Notes under the pieces: model-generated
Databases searched by the model: none
What the model saw: only the letters and a program-made list of their open reading frames with translations
Told to the model about the DNA's origin: nothing
Assembly: GCA_023630585.1 (NCBI GenBank)
Contig: CM042535.1
Coordinates: 31,300,899 to 31,364,898 of the forward strand
Source of the DNA: Cranoglanis bouderius
Lineage: Eukaryota > Chordata > Actinopteri > Siluriformes > Cranoglanididae
Length of the DNA stretch: 64,000 bases
Direction: 5' to 3'
Shown: piece by piece, positions 50,163 through 61,908 of the stretch
Layout: each line of letters starts with the position of its first letter
Numbering within the stretch: position 1 is the stretch's first letter
Made by a program: the position numbers and the translations under genes

Positions 50163-53100
50163 AAGCGCTTCAGGCGCTGACGTACCTATACAGACAATCT
50201 CAGGCCACTGCGAGCAAAGGAAATGTGTTTTTCTAGAAAACGAATATTTTAACTTGACTGATAAAATCTACTAAGAGATATTTCATCTCCTCATGACAGA
50301 ATAGGATAATATAGCATGTTCCTGACCAGTAATGATATGAAATATGATTGTTTACATTAAAATGTTTTGTGTCATAATAGAGTGTGAAGAAGTGAAAAAA
50401 GTCTGATTCAAAGTGTAGAAAGTGATTTTTCAAATAATTTGAGGTAGCACTCTGTTGTCTCATCAGTCTTCAGTTTGCCTAAACACGGTAGCGCTTCAGG
50501 CGCTGAAGTAGCTATACAGAAAATTTCAAGCCGCTGCGAGCCAAGGAAATGTGTTTTTCTTACAAACTCATATTTTCACAAGCCTGACCTATACTACCAT
50601 GTTATAATTAACTTGTTTATGACATAACTATGAAATGTTTCACACGTTTATGACAAAATAATACGAAATATGATTGTTTACATAAAATGCATTTTGTCAT
50701 AATAGAGTGTAAAGAAGTGAAAAAGTCTAAATTAATGTGTATGAAAGTCATTTTTAGCAAATGTGAGGTAACTGTGTTGTCTCATCAGTCGTCTTTGTGC
50801 ATACACCCTGTATCGCTTCAGGCGCTGAAATAGCTGTACAGACAATTTCAAGCCGCTGCGAGGAAAGGAAATGTGTTTTTCTCACAAACGCATATTTTCA
50901 CAAGCCTGACCTATACTACCATGGGATAATTAACTTGTTTATGACATAACTATGAAATGTTTCACAAGTTTATGACAAAATAATACGAAATATGATTGTT
51001 TACATAAAATGTATTTTGTCATAATAGAGTGTGAAGAAGTGAAAAAGTCTAAATTAATGTGTATGTGTCATCTTGTTAACAAGTGTGAGGTAACACTCTG
51101 TTGTCTCATCAGTAGCATATGTGCATACACACGATAGCGCTTCAGGCGCTGAAGTACCTATACAGACAGACAATCTCAGGACACTGCGAGCAAAGGAAAT
51201 GTCTTTTTCTAGAAAACGAATATTTTAACTTGACTGATAAAATCTACTAAGAGATATTTCATCTCCTCATGACAGAATAGGATAATTTTAGCATGTTCCT
51301 GACCAGTAATGATATGAAATATGATTGTTTACATTAAAATGTTTTGTGTCATAATAGAGTGTGAAGAAGTGAAAAAAGTCTGATTCAAAGTGTAGAAAGT
51401 GATTTTTCAAATAATTTGAGGTAGCACTCTGTTGTCTCATCAGTCTTCAGTTTGCATACACAGTATATCAATTCAGGCGCTGACGTAGCTGTACAGACAA
51501 TTTCAAGCCGCGGCGAGCAAAGGAAATGTGTTTTTCTTACAAACGTATATTTTCCCAAGACTGACCTATACTACCATGGGATAATTAACTTGTTTAAGAC
51601 ATAACTATACAATGTTTCACAAGTTTATGACAAAATAATACGAAATATGATTGTTTACATAAAATACATTTTGTCATAATAGAGTGTGAAGAAGTGAAAA
51701 AGTCTAAAGTAATGAGTACGGAAGTCATTTTTAACAAATGTGAGGAAACACTGTTTTGTCTCATCAGTCGTCTTTGTGCATACACACGGTATCGCTTAAG
51801 GCGCTGAAGTAGCTATACAGACAATTTCAAGCCGCGGCGAGCAAAGGAAATGTGTTTTTCTTACAAACGCATATTTTAACAAGCCTGATGGGATAATTAA
51901 CTTGTTTATGACATAACTATGAAATGTTTCACAAGATTATGACAAAATAATACGATATATGATTGTTTACATAAAATGTATTTTGTCATAATAGAGTGTG
52001 AAGAAGTGAAAAAGTCTAAATTAATGTGTATGTAAGTCATCTTGTTAACAAGTGTGAGGTAACACTCTGTTGTCTCATCAGTCGCATATGTGCATACACA
52101 CGATAGCGCTTCAGGCGCTGAAGTACCTATACAGACAGACAATCTCAGGCCACTGCGAGCAAAGGAAATGTGTTTTTCTAGAAAACGAATATTTTCACTT
52201 GACTGATAAAATCTACTAAGAGATATTTCATCTCCTCATGACAGAATAGGATAATTTAGCATGTTCCTGACCAGTAATGATATGAAATATGATTGTTTAC
52301 ATTAAAATGTTTTGTGTCATAATAGAGTGTGAAGAAGTGAAAAAAGTCTGATTCAAAGTGTAGAAAGTGATTTTTCAAATAATTTGAGGTGGCACTCTGT
52401 TGTCTCATCAGTCTTCAGTTTGCCTAAAGAGGGTAGCGCTTCAGACGCTGAAGTAGCTATACAGACAATTTCAAGCCGCTGCGAGCAAAGGAAATGTGTT
52501 TTTCTTACAAACGCATATTTTCACAAGCCTGACCTATACTACCATAGCATAATTAACTTGTTTATGACATAACTATGAAAAGTTTCAAAAGGTTATGACA
52601 AAATAATACGAAATATGATTGTTTACATAAAATGCATTTTGTCATAATAGAGTGTGAAGAAGTGAAAAAGTCTAAATTAATGTGTACGAAAGTCATTTTT
52701 AACAAATGTGAGGTAACACTGTGTTGTCTCATCAGTCGTCTTTGTGCATACACACGGTATCGCTTAAGGCGCTGAAGTAGCTATACAGACAATTTCAAGC
52801 CGCTGCGAGCAAAGGAAATGTGTTTTTCTTACAAACGCATATTTTCACAAGCCTGACCTATACTACCATGGGATAATTAACTTGTTTATGACATAACTAT
52901 GAAATGTTTCACAAGTTTATGACAAAATAATACGAAATATGATTGTTTACATAAAATGCATTTTGTCATAATAGAGTGTGAAGAAGTGAAAAAGTCTAAA
53001 TTAATGTGTGTGTAAGTCATCTTGTTAACAAGTGTGAGGTAACACTCTGTTGTCTCATCAGTCGCACATGTGCATACACACGCTAGCGCTGAAGTACCTA

Positions 53101-54925
53101 TACAGACAGACAATCTCAGGCCGCTGCGAGCAAAGGAAATGTGTTTTTCTAGAAAAACGAATATTTTAACTTGACTGATAAAATCTACTGAGAGATATTT
53201 CATCTCCTCATGACAGAATAGGATAATATAGCATGTTCCTGACCAGTAATGATATGAAATATGATTGTTTACATTAAAACGTTTTGTGTCATAATAGAGT
53301 GTGACGAAGTGAAAAAAGTCTGATTCAAAGTGTAGAAAGTGATTTTTCGAATAATTTGAGGTAACACTCTGTTGTCTCATCAGTCTTCAGTTTGCATACA
53401 CACGGTAGCGCTTCAGGCGCTGACGTAGCTAAACAGACAATTTCAAGCCGCTGCGAGCAAAGGAAATGTGTTTTTCTTACAAACGCATATTTTCACAAGC
53501 CTGACCTATACTACCATGGGATAATTAACTTGTTTATGACATAACTATGAAATGTTTCACAAGTTTATGACAAAATAATACGAAATATGATTGTTTACAT
53601 AAAATGCATTTTGTCATAATAGAGTGTGAAGAAGTGAAAAAGTCTAAATTAATGTGTATCTAAGTCATTTTTTTAACAAGTGTGAGGTAACACTCTGTTG
53701 TCTCATCAGTCGCATATGTGCATAAATACGATAGCACTTCAGGCGCTGAAGTAGCTATACAGACAATTTCAAGCCGCTGCGAGCAAAGGAAATGTGTTTT
53801 TCTAGAAAACGAATATTTTCACTTGACTGATAAAATCTACTAAGAGATATTTCTTCTCCTCATGACAGCATAGGATAATATAGCATGTTCCTGACCAGTA
53901 ATGATATGAAATATGATTGTTTACATTAAAATGCTTTGTGTCATAATAGAGTGTGAAGAAGTGAAAAAAGTCTGATTCAAAGTGTAGAAAGTGATTTTTC
54001 AATTAATGTGAGGTAACACTCTGTTGTCTCATCTGTCTTCAGTTTGCATAAACACTGTAGCGCTTCAGGCGCTGACGTAGCTATACAGACAATTTCAAGC
54101 CGCTGCGAGCAAAGGAAATGTGTTTTTCTTACAAACGCATATTTTCACAAGCCTGACCTATACTACCATGGGATATTTAACTTGTTTATGACAAAACTAT
54201 GAAATGTTTCACAAGTTTATGACAAAATAATACGAAATATGATTGTTTACATTGAAATGCATTTTGTCATAATAGAGTGTGAAGAAGTAAAAAAGTCTAA
54301 ATTAATGTGTATGAAAGTCATTTTTTAACAAATGTGAGGTAACACTGTGTTGTCTCATCAGTGGTCTTTGTGCATACAGTGGTCTTTGTCCCTACAGGCG
54401 TGAAAGCGCTATAGAGACAATTTCAAGTCGCTGCGAGCAAAGTAAATGTGTTTTTCTTACAAACGAATATTTTCACTTGACTGATAACGTCTAGTAAGAG
54501 ATATTTCATCTCCTCATGACCGAATAGGATAATATATCATGTTATTGACCAGTAATGATATGAAATATGATTGTTTACATTAAAATGCTTTGTGTCATAA
54601 TAGAGTGTGAAGAAGTGAAAAAAGTCTGATTCAAAGTGTAGAAAGTGATTTTTCAAATAATTTGAGGTAACACTCTGTTGTCTCATCAGTCTTCAGTTTG
54701 CATACACACGGTAGCGCTTCAGGCACTGAAGTAGCTATACAGACAATTTCAAGCCGCTGCGAGCAAAGGAAATGTGTTTTTCCTAGAAAACGAATATTTC
54801 CACTTGACTGATAAAGTCTACTATGAGATATTTCATCTCCTCATGACAGAATAGGATAATATAGCATGTTCCTGACCAGTAATGATACGAAATATGATTG
54901 TTTACATTAAAATGCATTTGTCATA

Positions 54926-55708
54926 ATAGAGTGCATCAGTCAAGTGAAAATATGCATTTGTTTCTTGACTTTCTCCACTTTAAATTAGAATTTTTTCAAT
55001 TCTTCACACTTCATTAGGACAAAATACATTTTAATGTAAACAATCATATTTCGGCTCATTAATGGTCATGAACGTGTTATACTATCTCATTAACTCATAA
55101 AGAAGTGAAATATCTAATAGTTGAGCACACCAGTCACGTGAAAATATGCGTTTGTTTTAAAAATACTTTTCCTTTGCTCACAGAGGCTTGAAATTGTCTG
55201 TATAGCCCTTTCACCGCCTGAAGCGCTCTGGTATGGATCCACTTAGAGGATTAGACAACAGTGTTACCTCGCATTTGATAAAAAACTTCTTTCTACCATT
55301 TAATTTAGACTTTTTTCACTTTTTCACACTATATCATATAATGCAATTTAATGTAAACAATCATATTTTGTGTCTTTTCTGGCCAGGAATATGACATATT
55401 TATGTCATAAATATGTGAAAAATCTCATAGTAGAGAACACCAGTGAAGTGAAAATATGTGTTTGTTAGAAAAACACTTTACAATTGCTGGCAGAGGCTTG
55501 AAATTCTCTGTACAGTGCATTAAGCGCCTGAAGCGCTCCCCTATCTATGTACATAGAGGACTGATGAGATTACACAGTGTTCCCTCACATTTGATAAAAA
55601 GTAATATTCTACACATTAATTTAGACTTTTTTCACTTCACACTTTTTTTTGTCAAAATGCATTTTAATGTAAACAATCATAGTTCAAATCATTTCTTGAC
55701 AGGAATAT
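54926..55708 (+). repeat. Satellite array, + orientation, right flank
   Basis: After ATAATAGAGTG the orientation flips to CATCAGTCAAGTGAAAATATGC. About 2.5 divergent monomers follow, ending TTGACAGGAATATGTTAG. Confidence 0.88.
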
Positions 55709-55748
55709 GTTAGAGGGGGTCACACGCAAAACCCGATAAAATTTGAAA
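55709..55748. repeat. Array-edge sequence, first copy
   Basis: AGGGGGTCACACGCAAAACC and following AAAATTTGA directly abut the satellite. The same edge, attached to the same variant monomer, is at 58057-58093. Confidence 0.75.
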
Positions 55749-56131
55749 GCGCTCTTCCGCATTCCACATTTCGTGCTACTATGAAGAGTAGCACGAGCGT
55801 CATTCACAAAAACACGCTGGACTCTGTATTCATAGACTCTAGTTTTGTTTATGTTGCCATGTGCGTGTTTGTTTTGTCATGTCTCTGCCCCCTCTTCCGC
55901 ATTGGTCCGTTTGTTTTGGTTTGTGTCTTGTATCCGCCCATGTTCATTCATTGGTTTCCCGTTTATTGTTTGATTATGAGTTTCAGGTGTCTTGTGTTTT
56001 ATCTCGTTTGTTTTTGGTTACCCTCGTCATTTAAACTTCTTTCCGTTTCCACTTCCTCGTGGAGTAAAAATTAATTGTACCTTCCTTTGCGGTCATTGTT
56101 TACCATGCGTTCCCTGGACTTTGGATTATTG

Positions 56132-56266
56132 CCTTGCCATTTTGAGATTACTGCGGTGTCATTTTGTGGATTATGTCCTTGCCATTTTGAGATTATTGCC
56201 ATGTCATTTTGTGGATTATGGCCTTGCCATTTTGGGATTACTGCCGTGTCATTTTGTGGATTATTG
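56132..56266 (+). repeat. 45-bp tandem repeat within the left LTR-like block
   Basis: Three copies of a CCTTGCCATTTTGAGATTA-type unit starting at 56132, 56177 and 56222, with one diverged copy beyond. The right LTR-like block has just one. Confidence 0.85.
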
Positions 56267-56638
56267 CCTTGGTATTTTGTGGATTACTGCCCTGCCATTT
56301 TGTGAATTACTGCATACCGTGCTTTTGTGTTGAGTTTATCCCTGTTCCTTTAGTTTTGACTATTCCTAATAAACTGACTATTTCCCCTGTGCATGCATCC
56401 TGCCTAATCCTGCCTGCAAGAATACTCTGCCTAAAAATGGATGTAGCGGGGATAGTTAGGGCATGCCGTGCTGCATTAAGAGGCTTGCATACAATTCTAT
56501 TTTTTTTTTCTCAATGGACCTTTATTTATCCCCCGGATGGATAAATGGACAGTCCTGGTTCCAGTCCGGGTTCCAGGTCACACACCAGGTCACGCACAGC
56601 TCCAAACTCCAGGTGACGCACCACTCCAAGTTCTCGGC

Positions 56639-56830
56639 CAAGCTCCAGGCCAAGCACCAGGTCACGCACCGCTCCAAGTTCTCGACCAAGCTCCAGGCCA
56701 AGCACCAGGTCACGCACCGCTCCAAGTTCTCGACCAAGCTCCAGGCCAAGCACCAGGTCACGCACTGCTCCAAGTTCTCGACCAAGCTCCAGGCCAAGCA
56801 CCAAGTTACGCACCGCTCCAAGTTATCGAC
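56639..56830 (+). repeat. 48-bp GC-rich minisatellite
   Basis: Four copies of a unit beginning AAGCTCCAGGCCAAGCACCA, at 48-bp spacing. Because 48 is a multiple of three and the unit lacks stops, several frames on both strands stay open for about 100 codons. Fish LTR elements often carry such variable repeats in gag/pol linkers, so a coding origin is possible but not shown. Confidence 0.85.
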
Positions 56831-57400
56831 CAAGTTCTCGACCCCCTCTTGCTACGCTGCTAGCAGAGGCTAGCGAGTAGCGCACTTCTGCATTCCGCGA
56901 TTCACGCTACTATGAAGAGTAGCATGAGCGTCATTCACAAAAACACGCTGGACTCATATTCATAGACTCTAGTTTTGTTTATGTTGCCATGTGCGTGTTT
57001 GTTTTTGGTTTACGTCATGTATCCGCCCATGTTCATTCATTGGTTTCCCGTTTATTGTTTGATTATGAGTTTCAGGTGTCTAGTTTTATCTTGTTTGTTT
57101 TTGATTACCCTTGTTATTTAAACCTCTTTCCGTTTCCACTTCCTCGTGGAGTATTATAAATTAATACGGCTAAGTAAAGATAAGTAATTGTACATTCCTT
57201 TGGATTCATTGTTTACCACGCGTTCCCTGGACTTTGGATTATTGCCTTGCCATTCTGAGATTACTGCCGTGTCATTTTGTGGATTATTGCGTACCGTGCT
57301 TTTGTGTTGAGTTTATTCCTGTTCCTTTAGTTTTGGCTATTCCTAATAAACTATTTCCCCTGTGCATGCATCCTGCCTCCCTCCGTCTGGTCTTGTAACA

Positions 57401-58057
57401 GTCTGGAACATGTTACAGTATCCTACTCTGTCATAAAGAAGTGAAATATCTCATAGTAGAGTACATCAGTCAAGTGAAAATATGCGTTTGTTAGAAAAAT
57501 ACTTTTCCTTTGCTCGCAGAGGCTTGAAATTCTCTGTATAGCCCTTTCAGCGCCTTAAGCGCTCCATTATGTATGCACATAAAGGACTGATGATAGAGTG
57601 TTACCTCACATTTGATTAAAAAAATACTTTCTACACTTTAATTTAAACTTTTTTCATGTCTTCACACTTTATTATCATATAATGCAATTTAATGTAAACA
57701 ATCATATTTCGTACCATTTCTGGTCAGGAAAATGTTTCAGTATCCTATTATGTCATAAAGATGTGAAATATCGAATAGTAGAGAACACCAGTCAAGTGAA
57801 AATATGCGTTTGTTAGAAAAACAGTTTACCATTGCTCGCAGAGGCTTGAAATTCTCTGTACAGTGCATTAAGTGCCTGAAGCGCTCTCCTATGTATGTAC
57901 ATAGAGGACTGATGAGATAACAGAGTGTTACCTCACATTTGATTAAAAATGACTTTCTACACATTAATTTAGACTTTTTTCACTTCTTGACACTTTTTTA
58001 TGACAAAATGCATTTTAATGTAAACAATCATAGTTCAAATCATTTCTGGACAGGAAT
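57401..58057 (+). repeat. Satellite array, + orientation, last block
   Basis: Two divergent monomers. The last one shares with the one ending at 55708 the variants ACAGTGCATTAAG and CATAGTTCAAATCATTTC, showing the terminal monomer was duplicated with its edge. Confidence 0.88.
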
Positions 58058-58620
58058 GTGTTAAAGGGGTCACACGCAAAACCCCATAAAATTTGATCTT
58101 TGCGGATACTGTAGCTGCTCACTGGGAGGCAGAGCAACGTAACAGAAGACAGACGAAAGCACGAAGCACGACTGAGGAGAAGATTGCGACTTTGAGGAGA
58201 AGATTGCGACTTTGTCAGGTTTTTGCTTCAAAGGACCTGTGAAATTGAAGTTGTTTTACAGTTTTTAGCAGTCGTATATTGCAAAACCTTACAAAGAAAA
58301 TAAATTCATTTTGTTTCATATGCTTGATTAAGTTTTACACTTGTAGAGCAAATACTTAAGTGAATAAAATCAATAAAAAAATTGTGTTCACCTTACGTAT
58401 TGAAAGTTCATAATTGTACCATAACATTACTAAGTAAAATATACATATAACTAAAATGCAGTAGTGACACATCTGAATGGGCTGTATGTACTAAAAAATA
58501 TTTTGTCAACTTAACCAGAATTTCTTTTCTTCATTCAACTATATTGTTACTTGTAGAAACTACTCAACACTTGAAACTCTTTTTTATGTAAGTCCCACAA
58601 ATCATTTTTTTTGAGTGTAG
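58058..58620. other. Right array edge and possible second CACTA-like terminus
   Basis: Starts with the edge sequence also found at 55709. At about 58173-58215 a 20-bp unit (TGAGGAGAAGATTGCGACTT) is directly repeated. The stretch ends AAATCATTTTTTTTGAGTG (58599-58617), whose complement CACTCAAAAAAAATGATT is close to the left terminus of the big element (CACTGACAAAAATGATT). This may be the right end of a related, non-autonomous element; no left end was found. No coding region. Confidence 0.4.
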
Positions 58621-58860
58621 ATTTTCAATGCATTCTGGGAAATTATCAGTTACTGTACGTTTAAATACAGTAGTGCAAATTGCCCGCGAAAGACACCACA
58701 CACAAACGTTGCAGGTAAAATTGCTAGCCAAATATTCTTGCATAAAACATCGCGCATCACGTAATCACGTTGGTAAGGTCACGCGTGACGTAGACGGAAT
58801 TACCGACCCAGTGTTTACAATGCGAACATGCAAAGACTAACGTTTGCCCTGTACAACAAC
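58621..58860. promoter_or_regulatory. CpG-containing stretch with ZNF143/STAF-like motif
   Basis: On the minus strand TTCCCAGAATGCATTG (58626-58641) resembles the ZNF143/THAP11 core. Several CpGs and CRE-like sites (TGACGTA near 58787) follow. Fish CpG density is otherwise low here, so this could be an old promoter. No downstream exon is evident. A 70-codon open frame across it is not convincing. Confidence 0.3.
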
Positions 58861-61800
58861 AACAAAAAAAGGTACAACAACGAAGTTTGTTAGTCTTTGT
58901 TATTATCAGGAAAAAATTATCAGGAAATTTTTATTCTGGAAGTGAACTTCTCCCATTTCGGGGGGGGGGAGCTGCATGAGCACAAGTGAAAGAGCTTTTT
59001 TTTGTTGTGTCCACTGCTCGTCGTGTCAGTGCATCGTGTAGACATCTCTGCCGACCTGGAACGTGCTTCGTCATCTGATAAGTAATAAATCTTAATATTT
59101 TTATGCCTACAGGAATTCTAGTGGCATAACTTTATTGTTAAAAGTTAGAACAGCTTTGATGTTGTATAATGTCTGTCTGTAAGTTAAAAGAGGATTTCAT
59201 TCATGTTAATAGCTTAAAATACTTGATTAGTAAATGTGATTTTATAAAGATAGATAGTATATGTAGCCTCCTAAAGTCAGAATTTACTAATCGTTTGTTA
59301 TTTAACCCTCTAAAGTTAAATTTTTCGGTCGCTGTGCACAAGCTTTTGCTTGATGATAATGTGAGTTAGGTTTTTTTGATGATTAGTTGTGCTTATTTCT
59401 TGCAGGATAATCAGAAGTGCTGTCACCCTTTTTCCACTTCCATCACCACCCCCTCACCTGGCCTTCTTCCTCACCTGTCTTGTTTTCTATATTCTGCTGT
59501 TTGTAAGTTTGTATCTTATCTGTTCAGGATAATTTTTTGATACATGAATTGTTCAGTAATTTTAATTAGTAATTTTAGTAAGACTCTTACAGCTGTGCTC
59601 TGCCCGGCCTCATGCATTATTATGACAGACATCTAAAACACACAGACAGCTCTGGCATTAAAAAAAAAACTGGTATTAAAAAATAGCTCTGCAGGTGTCA
59701 CAGGCTATAGTCACAAAACTTGATGTCACTTTAAATATTTCTGTGTGTTTCAGGTTTTTTAATTATTAATTTTAAATTGTTCAGTGGTCTTGTTTTAAAA
59801 CAGATTTTATTGTTTTATTGTTGTTATTGTTGTTGCATTATTATTATTACTAATGTGTTGTTTAAAAATACACAAACTTATTTTTTGCAGTTAAATCTTC
59901 AGTTTAAATTTTCTACATATTCTACAGGTTATGTAGTAGCACTATAAATGAAATTAAAATAACATCATAACTGCATAATACTACACAGTATTATTAAAAG
60001 TTACGGTGTTACTGTGTCTCATTCACCCATTCACGCACACATTCACACACCAATGGCAGCAAAGCATGCACGGCACTAGGATTTTTTTTTTTCTACCCTT
60101 GCTAAGGGGGGGCTAAACCAGTGCTAAGAAAATAATCGATATTCATGACGTCAGAGTTACTTCATATAGAAATTGTCATTTTAAAAAAAATTAAAGCAGC
60201 TATGGTACACTCCACATTCAGCAGAAGTGTAGTTTTAAAGTATATTTGGCCAAAGACTAGGCATATTCAACAAAATTGATATAAGCTTAATACAATTGTT
60301 TTGTCTTAATACAAGACAAAACAACGACAAAAACCTTTTACATGCAAAGGTGAAATACATTGACAACACAATGCATTAACAACACAATACATATGTAGGC
60401 ATAATCAGAACTGTACATACTTTACCCTTAAATTAAACATTAAAAAAACACCACATCACAATTTTAGTGATTATGTAATTGATTAAATGTAGCCAAATGC
60501 AGAAAACTGCACTCACATGACGCAGAGGTTGTTGGCAGTGTGACAGATATGTGTAAAACAACACAGGACAGCACCCATGCGCTCAGCATTAAAAACACTA
60601 TACATATTTATATGCATAATCAGAACAAAATTCTGTGGGCTGCCAATTTAACTGCCAACCTTACAGTTGGTGGACAACCTGCTCTACCACCTGAGCCACA
60701 GCTGCTCCATTATGAAGCTGAAGACAAGGTGATTGTTAATTTGTAGATTCCGTAGATTGATAGATTGTTCTACCTAATGAGTTAATACACTGGGTAGTAG
60801 CAGAAGCAGAATGTCAATTTTTACTAACAGGAAAATGAATTCCTAATCAAATCAGAACAATATCTTAGTTTTACTGGCAGTATATATAATCTGTGATCAC
60901 ATTTTATGAAGATATAGCCAGACATATCTGTCCCATATATTTAGCTTCTAGCAGGTAAAGAGACTTTTTTTTCTGGGAAGACCACTTATCCTATTTCTAC
61001 AGTTTAGCCAAAGTGATGGGGCACAGGGAAAGAGGTGAGCCCATAAATTTAAATTAAGCGATACATTGGCTTTATATTCTCTCATACATGCTGGTCACTC
61101 AATTTCCCATAAATTGAACAATATTCCATGACTTATTCCACTGGACTACACATTGAATCTCTCTTTTCTCTTCCCAAATCCTCACTTGCATCTTACCCTT
61201 GATCTTTTTCCGCAGGGGGTTTATTTATATTAATGTTTATTTTCTTATTACTATTCTGTTTTAATCCCTATATTTGCATCCTTTACTGCACTGTTTTCCC
61301 TGAATTTGTTTTTAACCCAAATTAGTTAAGTACACTAAACATAAACCCTAACATTTTCACTGTATTACTCAATTTTTTTTAGTTAGGTGCATGATTTTCA
61401 TGATTTCTCTCATTATATTGGATTTATTTTAGTTGAACCAATTGAACTGAGCTGAATTTAGTCTGTTGTCAATGGCAACGAACTGAAGACGATTAACAAC
61501 TCCAGAGGCAGAGTGGAACACAACAGGAGGAAGATTTTGATTGGACTGTTTGAACTCAAGTAACATGTGCCAGTTGGAATCCTCCACCTAGAAAGAAAAG
61601 ATGTGACACAGCATCCCCTGTCCATCTACCTCAGTGGAAATCATCTTGGTGGGAAATGTTGTGATGGACAATTTAGAGAACCAGCCCCTGGCCATGTGTC
61701 TTGTTTTTGGGTTGACTTATGCCCTGCATCTTGACTAACCCAAGTGTATGACCACCATGTTCCATTTCATTCAGCAGGTTATGTTATGTTTGGGTAAGAA

Positions 61801-61908
61801 GGAGTTGAATGGCACCGTTTTAGCACTGACAAATCACCTTGTCTTCAGCTTCATTTTCATTTTTGTTAGACAAAAATTCAATATGTCTTAATTTTGTTTC
61901 ATAAACTA
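58861..61908. other. AT-rich intergenic DNA, no supportable gene
   Basis: About 3 kb with poly-T and poly-A runs, short TATA-rich stretches and no open frame with a recognisable domain. Small frames at 59169-59369 and 60540-60746 look like chance. It probably includes old repeat fragments I cannot name. Confidence 0.6.

Larger units (their letters stand above)
22395..54925 (-). repeat. Central satellite block, - orientation (about 100 monomers)
   Basis: Reading the minus strand gives the same monomer as the flanks. On + the order is CATCTCCTCATGACAGAATAGG, GTAATGATATGAAATATG, GTGTCATAATAGAGTG, GAGGTAACACTCTG, TCTCATCAGT, AGCGCTTCAGGCGCTGA, GCGAGCAAAGGAAATG. Spacing between TCTCATCAGT marks is usually 318-331 bp. 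Two monomer types intermingle, one with CATCTCCTCATGACAGAATAGG and one with AATTAACTTGTTTATGACAT. Copies are much more alike than in the flanking + blocks. Short open frames of 60-90 codons recur on the minus strand because the units repeat; none resembles a protein. Confidence 0.93.
55749..57400 (+). mobile_element. LTR-type retroelement fragment with two related ends
   Basis: A block at 55749-56405 and one at 56880-57378 are colinear, from GCGC(T/A)CTTC(C/T)GCATTCC to GCATCCTGCCT. They contain TATGTTGCCATGTGCGTG, CTTTCCGTTTCCACTTCC and an AATAAAC polyadenylation-like site near the end, so they look like LTRs. The 475 bp between them hold only a 48-bp minisatellite. The second ends TGTAACA, where satellite resumes. 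No pol or gag domain is seen, so it is a heavily deleted copy. Open frames at 55781-56544 run through the LTR and are not supported as genes. Confidence 0.6.

Noticed and set aside
22395..54925. CRISPR-like array
   Set aside because: Repeats are ~325 bp whole-unit tandem satellite in a eukaryotic context; there are no short repeats with unique spacers.
22395..54925. CENP-B box
   Set aside because: No match to the TTCG....A..CGGG pattern was seen in the monomer, so no centromere claim is made from motif evidence.
56463..56873. Overlapping 95-136 codon frames on both strands
   Set aside because: Produced by a 48-bp repeat without stop codons; at least four frames are open at once.
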